Assembly (NCBI RefSeq): GCF_022581195.2
Contig: NC_061453.1
Location: forward strand, 10,372,001-10,436,000
DNA length: 64,000 bases
Source of the DNA: Helicoverpa zea
Taxonomy: Eukaryota > Arthropoda > Insecta > Lepidoptera > Noctuidae
Direction: 5' to 3'
Numbering within the stretch: position 1 is the stretch's first letter; the number at the start of each line of letters is the position of its first letter. The notes beneath the pieces were generated by a model. It was not told where the DNA came from. It did no database searches and worked only from the letters and a program-made list of their open reading frames with translations. The position numbers and the translations under genes are program-made. Of this stretch, positions 27,926-40,618 are shown piece by piece.

Positions 27926-29020
27926 TACTTAGATATTATTAGAGATACTTAGAACATTTGATATTAGTAATAACAAATTCCTATCTCTAGTATGTAAAAC
28001 ATCACATAAATAGGATTGGGAAGGCGGTAACTGTCCATATGTTCGTCATTTATCATAGGTATTTATTTGTCATTACTTTGTCGCGTACCGCGCGTCTGAC
28101 TGATCTTCAGCTGTTTTTTACTCGATGTCTTTATTTGGCAGCACTGAGTCGCAATTTATAAAGCTTTTTGTACTGAATAAGCTTATCATTTTTATGAGAA
28201 TATATACGCGGTACCTACTGTAGGCTTTGGTGACGTCATAGACAATACGGTGGTTTCAAGGCTTGAATGCAGATGTGTCACTAGATAAGTGAATGATGTT
28301 GTGTTGATAGTGAATAAGCAATTAAAGATTCCATATTAGACAGATCATTTGAACTGGTGTTTTGACTAAATATTTGTTTGTATTCTTATCAAAATGTAAT
28401 AAAGAGGTTGGTAAAGTGAAATGATCAGGGAAGCTGGGCCAACTACCATGTTGGATACATAGCAGAAAAGAAATGGAAAGAGAGATTGAAATGTAAGTTG
28501 CACAGTATTTATAATGTATATCAATAATATACCTACAGATGGCCCGTTAATAGACATGATTTTTTTTGTTATTTATCTGCTAACAGCTTCTTATTTAGAA
28601 TAGCGAGAGAGATTAGCATTCTCACATATGTAGGTGAAAACAGCTACTTAAAATAAAGTAACACCAATACTAGAATATACAAAAGCAATTAAAAGATGCT
28701 AATGCTTTAACGACGTTCACGCTTGCGCATAATTCTATTGTCAGTGATGTAGCCTGAGCATACATTTAAACTATTTAGTAATAACCATTAAGTCTATTTT
28801 TAAAAGCCATCGCAATGTTTGTAATAGTGGAACCTCTGTGAAAATGACCAACTTTCGGAAAAAATAATTTCTATCTGCCAATTCCTATCTGACGCCTTTG
28901 TATTATTGGTCAGTCTGTCTGTTGGTGACTTTTTGGTGTTAATAAACTGAAAATTTCAAGATTATTCCTACACACGTACAGTAGAAGTGGACATTAAAAC
29001 TACTCGTAGGTAACGCCTAA

Positions 29021-29109
29021 AGGTACGTTTTGAAAGCTATCTGCTGACCGCACTTGCAGCGACTGCATGAAATCAGCCGCAGTCGGCAGCCTGCTTTCAA
29101 AAAGTACCT
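29021..29109. repeat. 89-bp fold-back repeat (snapback MITE)
   Basis: The left arm AGGTACGTTTTGAAAGC (29021-29037) pairs with the right arm GCTTTCAAAAAGTACCT (29093-29109) with one mismatch. Pairing continues inward through CTGCTGACCGCACTTGCAGC against GCCGCAGTCGGCAGCCTGC less perfectly. The whole unit could fold into one long hairpin. Parts of the right arm recur at 62089-62133. Confidence 0.65.
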
Positions 29110-32100
29110 CTATTATGTCTATTCTCAGTCTATGATTATAACCGACATTTACAACTATAGAACGTGTTAGAATAGTCATTCGATCGTGTTATGTTTTTGC
29201 GCGTTTGAGATTTGTCAATCAATCAGAACGACAGCGGATACACGTACAAATACAATGATAATAATATGTATAATATGCACAAAAAATAGTGTAAATATAC
29301 ATTAAGATATAGATATGGAAGCGTCAATGGCCTATAAGCTGATGTGGTCATAAAGCCCCGTGTCACTTTCAGAGGAAAAAACTGGTCGTTTTTGTGAGAG
29401 GAAATTTATTAATTTCGGTCCAGGATGTGGTCTATGATTGGTTGGATTGTGTTCTTCTTATATCGGATTAGTTGCATATAATAGCTTAACTCGTTAATAA
29501 TCTTATTATAGCCTCCTAGGTATAGATTAGTCTACACATCACAGGAGAAGTTAAGAATTGGTGCACAACAGACCTCCAGTATAAAAGTACATATTTATTA
29601 TAGTTATTGATACATTTTAAAAGTATCTTACTCCAACAATTAAAAAGGTAAGCAAATTCGCTGTATATAATCACGATTACTTCCATCTCATTTAACAGAA
29701 TCTCAATTCCCTTTTAACGGTTATGGCCATTTTCTACACCCTCCTTGCAAAATAGGACTGCAACGGTCCTCCTCCCACTTGGTAGCAACATCATAGACTT
29801 GTAGTAACACCTCTATAAAACCCGTCAAAGAAAAACATTCATCATTCTTCTGTTACCATCATCCCGTCGACTATGATAAAAGGGATAAGCCGTTTGTCAT
29901 CCAGTCCACGTACAGGAAAATAGATTATTGCGAGAACTTGTAGCCGATGTAGTTACACGAGCGACAGTTTCTAACCCTAATGCATTATTACGACACATGC
30001 ACTTCCAATTGGACACTACAATGCACCGACCAGAATATCATACTTCATATTTTCGGTTACGGAAAACTCGACCTTAAAGCCTAGAGGTATATAAGGAAAT
30101 AGGTTGGTTTTTCTCTCAAAAATACGCTTCGACTATCATAATGAAACTTAATGAAGCTTTTACCCACTGTGATAAAGGAAAGCTTCATAGAATTTACACA
30201 CTGCTCAGACAGGCCTAGTTTTCAATTCTGGCACGCACATTGAAATGGTCACAAAACCACGTAAAAGCACGATGTCACCCGAACAAGCGTCGGTAATATC
30301 TCGGAACGTGTCGTGAATGCTGCGCCGCGTCGTGTCGCAACGCCTCGCGCGTCGCCCACACAACTATGCTGCTCCAACTGCTCTTAAAAATACTCCAAAT
30401 TGCCCTTATTAGTATTAAATAGGCAATGGCGGGTAATGGTGACAAATTTGTCAGATAAAACGAATGTATCTTGAATATTAATTCATCTAATGAAAATTCC
30501 TTCCTCTCCGTACAGTAATAGGCGTCCATCGATAAACGTTCGAGTTGTGTAATAACCATTTGGGTGACGATAATTTTAATTGTAGATGACTTTTTAGGCC
30601 GTGTTCGTATCGCTACAGCCCGTTACAGTAATTTCGAATAATTACAGAACCTAACGAAATTTTAATTATATGGTAATGCGATACGTTCCCAACACGCCTT
30701 GGTGTTAAAATTGGTTTAGAAATTGATGTCATAAAATCTTTGTAGCTCAGTCACTAATTGTAATCAATTTACTCCGGCGCCGGGATAGCTCATGCATCAT
30801 TCATGATCATTGATCATTTACTGTTGATACGTAAAAACTGCACTCAAACTGTACCAAACTGGTACATTTGTAGTTTAGAGCGGACGGACACGTTCGAACC
30901 AAATACGTCAAAATCAACGCGTGTCAATTTTATAAATGAGCTGTGTGCCTTTGATCGCGGCCGTCGGGCGACCGTGGGACACACTCGGCCGCTCGTCCCA
31001 CATTGAGTGGCCACAATACAGCACATTCGGACACCTATAGTTAACATGATAAAATAGGCTTTTATGTCGCTCGTGGGCGGTACGCAAGTAACATACGAGC
31101 GTAATTGTTGTTGTAAACTTAGATCCGAGTTACTGTTGAATTTGGGAAAGGCCGACAACGGAAGCGAAACGTGTTCTGTAATCGTACTTTTGATCCCTGA
31201 CCGGTCCAGCTATGACAAATATTTGTTGATCGGATAAAAGTTTTGTTAGAAAATACAACACAAAATATTTTTTGCAGAATAAAAATCCGCTATAAGCAAT
31301 TTAAATTGGAATACACCGGAGATAAAAAAATACATTCCGATCCAACATTTATAAAGCCAAGTAGTAGCGCAACTTAAAAATCAGGCGTTGTCACGAAACG
31401 TCTAGGAACTGTGTCCCGTCGGCCTTCGGCGACACTGATTGATATTGATAGGGGAAGCGGCCGACACGCCGGCTGCCCGGATCAACCGCGCAAGATTGAT
31501 ACACTGACCCTGCGTTTTCTTAGGCTCCGCTAAACAAACATTGCGGGACATTCAATTACTGGATGCCTTTCACATTCCGCAATGTTAATGTAACAGAATA
31601 AACAAGTAAACTTTATCATTTCGTTTGACCGTTTTTCAGTCGATTTTATTTTAAATTAATTACAAATCCTTGAAATTACATCGTGAAATATTCGCAATCG
31701 GACTTTAAATGTACTTAAAACAGCATTTAAACGTTTAATTACGAGTTAAATTAAAACAATTACTGAACCAATGTTTACAATTAATGAAGTTTACCGAAAT
31801 GCTCGTAATTTTTGATCGTTCAAAGTTGATTGAACAAGGCGCATATACGTATATAAAACAACAGTATATCACAAGTGGTCTGAAAAAGCCTGAAATGCCT
31901 GAAACCCTGTAAAGTTCAATCAATCTCATTTAAAGCCTGGCTTCGCGGTACATCTATAATGGATGTCGTACCTATCGACAAAATTGCCGATGTTACGTAA
32001 ACCGAACATTGTCTAATGCTGCGGTTACACTATATAAGTATAATAGGGATAATGTAGACATGGATGTTATTTGGATCCCTACGTTATTGTATTGCAAGAA

Positions 32101-33470
32101 GTAGATTTTTATGGACGCATTTTATGCCTAAAGAAGAAAGTTTGTTGAACAACGAATGTGCGGAAGTATAGAACCTATTCAGAAAATCCTATAATTTGTT
32201 AGAAGCTAATTAGAAAAGAGTATTTTGCCTTTCTTCAATAATTGATTACGAACATACAATAACAAGCACCGAACTATTTATCATAAAATAAACAAATAAG
32301 CCCTTGGTGCACAGCGTCTGCCTGTTTGCGCTCGAGGCCGCGTCGCTCGAAGCGACATCTGTCGGCAGGCAGACGACTCATTAGCATTGTTATCGAGGCT
32401 GGCAACACCGACGACAATTCTGTCGCAGCCATTGCGGTGTCACCCAGGGCATATCTTACAAAACTAGAATCTGCATTACTTAGAATATTCAATAGAAGCC
32501 TTAGTACATAGTGGCTTTGTGTATTGTTGTTGATTTCTATGGGAATCTGAACGAGAAATTTGAAATTCGCTTAAATCATTTATTGCAGATGTTAATTTCC
32601 CAACAACTGCCATTGGTGGCAAAACCGCAAAAGCCTGTTGGATCTCTTATTTAATTATTTTATGTTCCATAATTAAATTGGATATGTGTATAATTACTAA
32701 AAAGATATTTATTTGCTTGAGATAAACATCTGTATCGCTTTACATAAAATATTCAGATTATGTTTATAATCATCATATTTTATGAACCAGTATTGCTAGT
32801 TAATTGCTGTAATTTCTTGACAAACTTTATCCTTATCTATGTATAGTTTATTCATATTTCATATACGCCGCCGACGAGAGCAAAAATATTTCTGTATTTT
32901 ACAAAAGCCATTAAAAAGCCGTGTGTGCACCACTTTATAGTTAGGTCGTTACGGTTTCAGCACTGAAGCGGAACTTTTATAGAGCACCGAATAAGAGCAA
33001 AAACTTGTGAGCGCTGCCGCCTCGGCTTACCCAAAAATGACATGTCGAGCGATAGCGATGTCCAACCGACGCGACGCTTCAGAACCAACCACTTCAAACT
33101 TAATACTCCGCACAAATAAAACGAAAGAGAAACCCCACACGAGATACTTTCAGTATAAAATATGAGGCCATCTGTAGAAAGAGTATTTACGTTAAATAAT
33201 TTACGGACACTATTGAATTGGAGCCAAATGGATTTAAATTATTCGATTAGTTGGCAGTTTTAATCGAGCCCACGTTACGCAACGCTCGTTCATTGATTTG
33301 ATGAATGTGCTATTTAACGTCGTGATACACAACAATATAAACGTGCCTTCTGAATGAAGTATAGCGGCGGAGGAAGTTGCTACACTTGCAACGTGACAAA
33401 AGTGGAACACTCGGGGAATATATTACTGCTCCAGCTGGGCGAAGCTCGCCCTTCTGCCAAATATTTGTCG

Positions 33471-33749
33471 GTAACCCATACAGCCATTTTTGGTCGCAGA
33501 TATGATAAAGATGTAACAAGTCGCAACAGTTTCGTAACTGATACGACACAACGTGACTGTGTAGGGATTAGCTTTTGTGAGTTGTAACGGTTCAGTAAAA
33601 ATGTGACGGAAACTAGATTCAGTAACTTTGTGTGGTCGCTGTGTCGATACTTTACAGCTTAATTTGTAACCACACATTTTAGAAACTTTGCGTTTGGTTT
33701 GTAACCAGTGTGCAATGTTGACACAATTGTGTTGTAACTGGGTAGTAAC
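33471..33749 (+). repeat. same-strand GTAAC motif array
   Basis: GTAAC occurs nine times on the plus strand, at 33471, 33513, 33534, 33584, 33622, 33666, 33701, 33734 and 33745. The inverted form GTTAC is absent here. Most are preceded by T or G and spaced 21-50 bp. Motifs such as GTCGCAAC and GTGTCGA are interspersed. The array suggests a decayed minisatellite or the subterminal binding-site region of a transposon. Further GTAACs follow at 34383, 34396 and 34427. The density is visible; the origin is inference. Confidence 0.5.
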
Positions 33750-34100
33750 ATGTGTAGTCGATGTTCCAGAACACTTTAACAATAACTTGCATATATAAAA
33801 ACATGACGAGAGCCAGTTATTCTCAAACTGTCTATGTTTTCTGCCATTATCAACCATTTAATGAAATTTAAAATGAGTAAACAACCAAAAACCTTACGTA
33901 AATTCCGATGGACTTCAACTTTTTACAGAAGAGTAAAAGAAATAAGTACGTCCCAAAATATCTCAAGTACCTAATTGTACTCGTACACAAGTTTTTTTTT
34001 TTTTATTATAATACCTAATATTTTTTTCATGATGTGCATTGTTGGTAGGGCACATTGACGGATACCCATTTTATTGAACTTAAAACTTATTCTTTTCTAG

Positions 34101-34265
34101 GCCATTTACAGGAAAACAGTACGGAATTTAGTGGAGGAGCTTAGTGGTATAGTCCCTAGTGCCAAAGTTTCAACTTTCGAGCTCCAAATCGCTGTTTTTT
34201 CGTTTTCTCGGCCAAAACAAGACGTCTTCGTCTTTAACTCAAGTACTCGGCACAAGCGATATTAA
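34101..34265 (+). other. open frame behind a good splice acceptor, coding status doubtful
   Basis: A pyrimidine tract ending TTATTCTTTTCTAG directly precedes a 54-codon open frame beginning AIYRKTVRNLVEELSGIVPS and ending at TAA 34263-34265. The translation has mixed charged and hydrophobic residues. No start exon, domain or neighbour supports it, and the surrounding 33.3-35.1 kb looks like decayed repeat DNA. A transposon-derived exon relic or coincidence are both possible. Confidence 0.15.
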
Positions 34266-34401
34266 TTCTGATGAGCCTCCTTTGGTTAGAACAATGAAAA
34301 AAGGCATCTTGACTTGATAAAAACTTTGGGAAACACTGTAACCAAATATTAAGAGAAACCATCTTAAAAATCTAGTAATTTTGTAACAATTTACCGTAAC
34401 A

Positions 34402-34419
34402 TGTCGACACGTGTCGACA
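34402..34419. repeat. 18-bp perfect palindrome TGTCGACACGTGTCGACA
   Basis: This is a perfect inverted repeat with an E-box-like CACGTG at its centre and two GTCGAC arms. It is flanked by GTAAC on the left (34396) and right (34427), the motif that forms the array about 0.7 kb upstream. It could be a protein-binding site or the centre of a mobile-element end. Confidence 0.6.
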
Positions 34420-34782
34420 CATTATCGTAACTTTGTGACTAGTTGCGACGAGCATATTTTTCATAACAAACATCAAAAATGTTTTTTCATAGTTCATTAT
34501 TTATCAATTTTATGAGTAAATCTTGCTAAAATAATTTGTATTAGGATTAAAATATTTGATATTGTATTTAAATGGAAGCTTTTAAGCACTCGATGTGCAT
34601 AATTTTATATTTTTATTTTATTTAACAAAAGTTTTTCTTTCGCCAGAATTATGAAAACATGATATTACGGTGGCGCGTTGGAAATATCAACATATTCAAA
34701 GAAATTACACAGTAAACTTTTTTTCCCAATAAGATTTGAGCATTATAAACCATATTAATTAATAAAAACTAAAACTTTGTTA

Positions 34783-34814
34783 ACTTACCTTGAGTTCATC
34801 AACTCAAGGTAAGT
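34783..34814. repeat. perfect 14-bp hairpin with 4-base loop
   Basis: ACTTACCTTGAGTT (34783-34796) and AACTCAAGGTAAGT (34801-34814) are perfectly complementary around CATC. Each strand therefore carries the splice-donor-like CTCAAG/GTAAGT in mirror image. The stem is too short for a microRNA precursor. Confidence 0.75.
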
Positions 34815-36115
34815 AAACCATCATTATGGGATTTCTTGTATTTTGTATTCGTCGTGTCACTCACGCACGAGCCAACGAAATTGATCGAACGAATGAATGA
34901 TTGAATGATTAGTGCTAACTCTGGTTAAAATATGGTAACAATGTTACGACACGGCGACGTAAATTAGAAACCAAATGTTACTTGTTTATTGTGTCGAGAT
35001 CTTCCCCATTTTTAGTTGCAGCGACGGCGCTAACACGGAACGTCGACGAGATTATGTTTCGAGATAGATCAGTGTCGACGCTAAGTGTCGAAACGGTTAC
35101 GTTAAGTTCGCAAAAATGGTTATATGGGAAGGTCAAGGTGAGGGGGAATTAGGCCGCGACGCCGTAACACTCGGAACATAAATCTGATCCGCGCTGGAGT
35201 TGTCACTTCAGTTCAGCTTCAATCGTAAAAACTTCGATGTATTTGGAATTTATTTCAACTATCCTCATAAATATATATTAGATAGGAGCTGTTAGTGCTC
35301 TTCCTCACATATCAATTTCCATAAATTCCGGGAGTTATGCAGCGAGTCGTAAGTGCAAATCGAACGTTTCCAAATAGGGCAGTGGCACCGTACTGTGATG
35401 AAAGTAATGCGCATTCAAGCCGCATTTCGTCCCGCGCATGCAGAGCGCGCAAACACGAACATTACTTAACGCGCATTCTATATAAATAACTCCCCTTTTA
35501 CATTCTTAAATACACTTGCAGATTAGTTGTCCGCAACAATCAGATCTTATGAGTACTTTGTATTCCACAAATGCAAACCATATCTCCGTGTGCTCCATTT
35601 GATTTCCCGCGAGACATTCACGTTCTCTCTTTAACGTCCGCTTTATCAAATATGTAAAAATCCGTATTGAACTACTTGAATACTATAACCACTATTTTAT
35701 TACTTCATAATAGGAAAAGTAGGAAAAGTGAGAAATATTTTCAGATCGCAAACGTAAAATTGAAATAGTTGTGTAAGAATTTATATTGAAGCAATGTAGT
35801 GTACGATCGCTGAGTCAGCTCTCCACTCGTCTTAAAAATCGAATAAAAGGGAGCATGAATCGATACCGCTTGCCATCGGGAAGTGAATCGGAACGAAGTA
35901 TTCGAGTTATGGCAATATTATATCGAGTGACAATTCGATCGGCGAAGTGGCTTGTCACGCACTGATTTACAAGGCATGTGACCTGTCGTGCTCCATTATG
36001 TATGCACATACATGAATATATAGCCTCTCATATGCTTTATATTGAAGAACTTTACATTGCATTATCCTTTTTTATAAAAGCGAGAATATTGCACTTAACA
36101 TATAAAAAATATAAA

Positions 36116-36133
36116 TACTTCAATATTGAAGTA
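36116..36133. repeat. 18-bp perfect palindrome TACTTCAATATTGAAGTA
   Basis: A perfect self-complementary sequence in very AT-rich DNA. Its role is unknown; it may be chance, given the base composition. Confidence 0.5.
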
Positions 36134-36985
36134 CATCCTTAATATGTACGTTACATCTATTTTAAAGACTTTTTTGATCACATCCAATAAATTTTCCTCT
36201 TCTCTTCTTAATTACTTGACGGTACACAAAACATAGTGGGTTTTCAAAAGACGTGAGTATTCGCATAACATGTGGTTTTCCACGCAACATGACGCGGCCG
36301 GATCTTCTAAATATATTTTATGTTGTGGAACGAACGCGAGTACGGGAAAATGGTAATATTTGCACATGGGAGATACCTTCTACAAGTCTTCATGTCAAGG
36401 CTATTGCATTTAGGGCCAAGAATTAATAAACTACATAAAAACTGATTATTTTCAAAATGGAATATGATTTTAGAAATGTTACTTCCATATAGGAATATTT
36501 CGATATTTTCGACTCTGTCCCACGGTTTCAATGTTGTTGTTTGTCATAGAAATGTAATAAAAACACCAGGTGCAATACTAAGATATCAACTTGACATTTA
36601 AACTATATTTCAATATTTTTCTTTGACGTCACAAGTATGCCTGTTTAATTCTTATCGTTAATTAATGTATTTTTAAAGGACTTCCTACTCCAATAGAGAA
36701 TAAATTAATTCTTAATCCTTCAAACGGTTCATGAATTAATTTGAAAAAAAATATCGCTTTTCTTTTTTATATTTTTGTTATCAACACACAAATGCTCGAT
36801 TCAAAAAATATTTGTTCAGTATATTGTAAACGGTCAAACGGCTCGAAAGTGCATTTTTATTTATAAGCAAGAGTGACATCTAAGATAAAACTTATCTGTG
36901 ATACTACTTACTATATAAAAAAACCCTAATGACACCAATATCCAAGAACAATTTTGCCAACAATCTGCCTCCTTTTCTCCAAAAC

Positions 36986-37014
36986 CCAGGTTAACAAAGA
37001 ACAATTTAACCTGG
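36986..37014. repeat. inverted repeat CCAGGTTAA/TTAACCTGG
   Basis: Two perfect 9-bp arms (36986-36994 and 37006-37014) are separated by 11 bases. The arms contain AACCTGG, close to sites of some insect developmental factors. A regulatory role is only a guess. Confidence 0.4.
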
Positions 37015-39637
37015 AACGTGTGCACATTACGTCGGCATGCACATAATAGCCCCCACGTTAGAACTCCAACAAGTTAGAGGTACATCTAATTAATTAGTGA
37101 GGCTGCAGCCAGTGTCAAAGCGCGTTGAATTTCTCGTGACTTGCCACAAGTTAAACTTGATATAACTATCTACAAATGTGAATAGTTCGTCGGGATGTAG
37201 CCGCAGTTTCACTTCCATTCTGAGTGAATTAACTTCGTGGAACAAATGTCCTTTCTGTCATGCTAAATGTGTGCGAAATGGACCCATCTTAAACAGTATC
37301 TATAAGATAAACAGAATGTTAAAAAATTTAGTTTTAGAATGATGTAGGTACCGAAAGAAACCCTAGAATGAGGTCTCGTTACGATCGTATAATTAATTTT
37401 GATTTAAGGCTTCAGAAATAATTTGGCCTCCTCAAATGACTAGCTATTTTAATAATAAATTGTTACAAGTCATAAAATACGAGCGGTATACAATTACCAA
37501 AACCTACAACTTTTATGAACGAATACTTCTAATAAGAACGTCACAAAAACGGGGTCAGCGACGTCTGACTACTGCCTTTACTAATAATATAGTCCTGCGT
37601 ACATAATAGTAGAGTATAAACATATGAATAACGTATCAGTGTCTCTAAACACATAGTGTGGGGCACATCCGTCATCAAGTCTATCCATCATCGTCTGGTA
37701 TCTGAAAGCAATCAGCGAGATGACGCAGTCAGTGGCGATCTGCCATCGAGATATGACGGGCCCCGCCGTCAGCCACTCAATTTATCGCTTGATTAGATTA
37801 ATTTAATCCATGACACTGAAATGGCCCTCTTCCTGTACCATCGGAACTTGCCATCAAACCTCGTTAAAGATAAGAATTCGATCGAAAACGTCTCCCAGAT
37901 GAATACAGGGAATGGGCCTAGGGATTTGCAGCCGTGAGAACGTTATTGAAATTCATTTTTCGTTTAAGATAACCCGGTTACGGGAATCGTGGGTGCGAAC
38001 CCAAACATCTCGTATTTGAGGGCTTTTATCTCACCTCTTTAGTATTCCACAAAGGTGAGAACAAAAAATATCTAGTTTTATCTTCGAATATGTTTCCGAA
38101 TTAAACGTGGCGTGTCTTAATTATTCAGTAAAAAAGAACGCGTTAATTAAAATGTTAGTAAAACAATTATGTCTAGCCTGTCAGAGCAGACATACAAAAT
38201 ACTATTCACCGCACGTTTTGACAATAGCATTTGAGCAATAAACCTTTTTAAACCGTAGACTAGAATTATCTCAAGTTCTTAACATTTTAAGTGCCACTAA
38301 GTTAACAATATAAGTAAAAGTAGACGAGCTTTTGTCACGTCGGTTGTGAGACAAAAATTAGTCATAGCTCACAGGTAAAGAGATTATTGTAACAGCCCAA
38401 CAGGTAACTTCATGATAACAAAGATATATAAGAAAAGAATATTGTTAAAAAAACTTCAAGTGTAAAAATGTGTTTAAAAAATGTCTACATTCATTGAGCT
38501 AACAAACATGAGGACGTTGCAGGATTCCGCACGAAAATAGAGCGGATCCGAGCGAATTAACACGAGCTCACACATTACTGTTTATGACTAACAGGATGAG
38601 TAGGATCTAAAGTTTGACGGTAAATATAGCGAAATATCTAAAACACAACTTCGTACGAATTATAAACAATCTCGTATAGCCAATACAAAAGAAATCCTGG
38701 TTATCAACACTTTAGACTAAGGCCCATTTTGGGCCTCCACGTCCTTTTTTTCAAAATTCGGGGTGAACAGTTGTTTTAAGAAAAAGCGGAGATTATTTTA
38801 TAGGTGAACCTGAGTCCTAGCGACATTGACAAACAGCAAAATTAACAGAATACACGGCTGATTCTTGTGTTTGATAACAGAACATTGGTCAATATTATGA
38901 TGCTAATGCATGACTATGAATTATGCCATAATGATTAATCATTATAAAATTATGATAATAAGTACTTTATAGAAACTGAAACCGAAATTAAATATTTTAG
39001 GAGTACTGTCCGTAACTTTAGCGTAGGACTTGGGTCGCTCAGTAATAACAGTAATTTACAAAACTAAATTCTACTACTGTAAAGGTTACCTACACGTGCG
39101 TGTTTTACATAATAACATCTATTGTATCGAAATAATATATAACAATATTATTGTATTTTTTATAGACAACATTTTTCCTAAATATCAGAGTCGGATAATT
39201 AATCCGGCCGATAATATCAGGTAATAAAGCGGATCAAAGGATTCTTTTGATGTTTCCATCTATTAAATACACCACGTTAATGTCAATATTTTTATTAGCA
39301 GGTATCTGTAGGCTTCATTGATTTAAGGGTCACAGGGAACTTAAGATTTGGAGATACTCGATCCTGGCGGGGATTTGGAGCGATCCAAAATTATATAGAA
39401 CAGAATTTTACCATTCTGATTCGAAGGAACCTATTTTTAGAACATGATTTAGTGTATGAAATGGAGTAGAGTTATGTAAATACATACAAAAATGTCAAAA
39501 TCTGACAGAAGACCTTTAGAAAAGAATTTAGAATGCGGAACAGTACATTATATGCAAAAAGAGGACCGTATCATACATTCTGGAGAATTTACTACCTACA
39601 CCGATCTTAGTTCTCCAGGAAACTGTCACTACTCCCA

Positions 39638-39711
39638 GTTCGATTGTATCTAGTAGACAGTCGAACAGGTGGTCGCGACCCGGTCAGATAGTGTGGTGAC
39701 CCCACACTATC
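39638..39711. repeat. palindrome cluster
   Basis: Three inverted repeats lie within 74 bp. GTTCGA (39638-39643) pairs with TCGAAC (39661-39666). GGTCGCGACC (39671-39680) is self-complementary. GATAGTGTGG (39687-39696) pairs perfectly with CCACACTATC (39702-39711) over a 5-base loop. The surrounding 39.60-39.78 kb is richer in GC than its neighbours and holds no reading frame of note. Confidence 0.6.
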
Positions 39712-40528
39712 GGTTTCACATCGGACCGCTCCTTGGCTTCCCGGCTCCGATTACAAGACCGCACTGACTCACAGGTTCAATTTGAAGGAACGATCGATGG
39801 AAATTAACCCTACGATGTCCGAAATCTTCCATGAGGAAAAATATCGATTGGTCAATTTCATTCAATTTATTTCTTGTGTGTTGTTTTTGTTGATTATGTC
39901 AATAGTAAGTTACGGCTATGTAAAATAATGCCAGAAGTTCTCGTAGAGGCGACGCCTTCTCAGAATTTGAACTTAAACTTTTTAAAATCTCCTGCTAACG
40001 ATCCGCTACATTTGTACAAGAAATAGTTCTATGAATGCTACCCGCGATTGTTGTGAAAAGGATGGAAACCCTCCCCTCCATGTTCTAAAAGGGAAAGCAG
40101 AAAACTACTCTTCCACAAAGTGTAATAAAATAGACATCTATCTCACTTTAAAGTTACTTAGCTATCATGTCCATTGAAGCATTGGAATTTAGAAAGATAG
40201 CAACTCAAATACAGAAATCCAATCCAAAACACACAATTTCCTGACTCCCAGACATATTTCTCCCGCCACGTTTATCTAGCAACAAGAAACAAATTAACCT
40301 TTCTTTAATCTAACATCGTACTGCACGGTACATACCTATGAGCGACTATGTCCGCTCTGAACTGCGATAACCCGTGCTCCGATACTCCGGTACAGAAGAC
40401 CGACGAATAATTAGCACGGCTGTCTTATCTTAGTTTAATTAATTCTATCGGAGTCTCGATCGATGTAAACCGCTGCTACCGCCGAATTTAATTTAATCCT
40501 AATCGTTTGTCTGTCCAGAGGTCAGTGG

Positions 40529-40618
40529 TCTAACGGGTTATGTTTAATTAGGGTTGTGTAAGACCTAGGGTTATGTTTGTTTGTCTAACGGTAGTTCTGA
40601 GAATACCTGGGTTATGTT
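40529..40618 (+). repeat. short direct repeats GGGTTATGTT and TCTAACGG
   Basis: GGGTTATGTT occurs three times (40535, 40568, 40609) and TCTAACGG twice (40529, 40584), all on the same strand, in a GC-poor setting. They look like a decayed tandem array or a cluster of binding sites. Confidence 0.45.

Larger units (their letters stand above)
23593..33299. other. gene-free DNA between dispersed repeats
   Basis: Outside the repeats at 25.78, 27.75 and 29.02 kb no gene is visible. GC-richer, non-repetitive patches occur at 30.28-30.38, 30.94-31.02, 31.40-31.51 and 32.31-32.44 kb. The 30.97-kb patch has GTGGGAC facing GTCCCAC across 14 bases, and 30.78 kb has the palindrome CCGGCGCCGG. These could be control DNA. 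Frames up to 104 codons show no recognisable protein. Confidence 0.55.

Noticed and set aside
30844..31158. 104-codon minus-strand frame
   Set aside because: No domain, mixed composition, and an overlapping plus-strand frame. Probably non-coding GC-rich DNA.
33423..33857. 144-codon open frame on the minus strand, the longest in the window
   Set aside because: It coincides with the GTAAC array, whose complement GTTAC avoids stops in this frame. The translation has no domain, no helix pattern and many Cys/His/Thr runs typical of chance.
34783..34814. microRNA precursor
   Set aside because: The stem is only 14 bp with a 4-base loop, too short for Drosha/Dicer processing.
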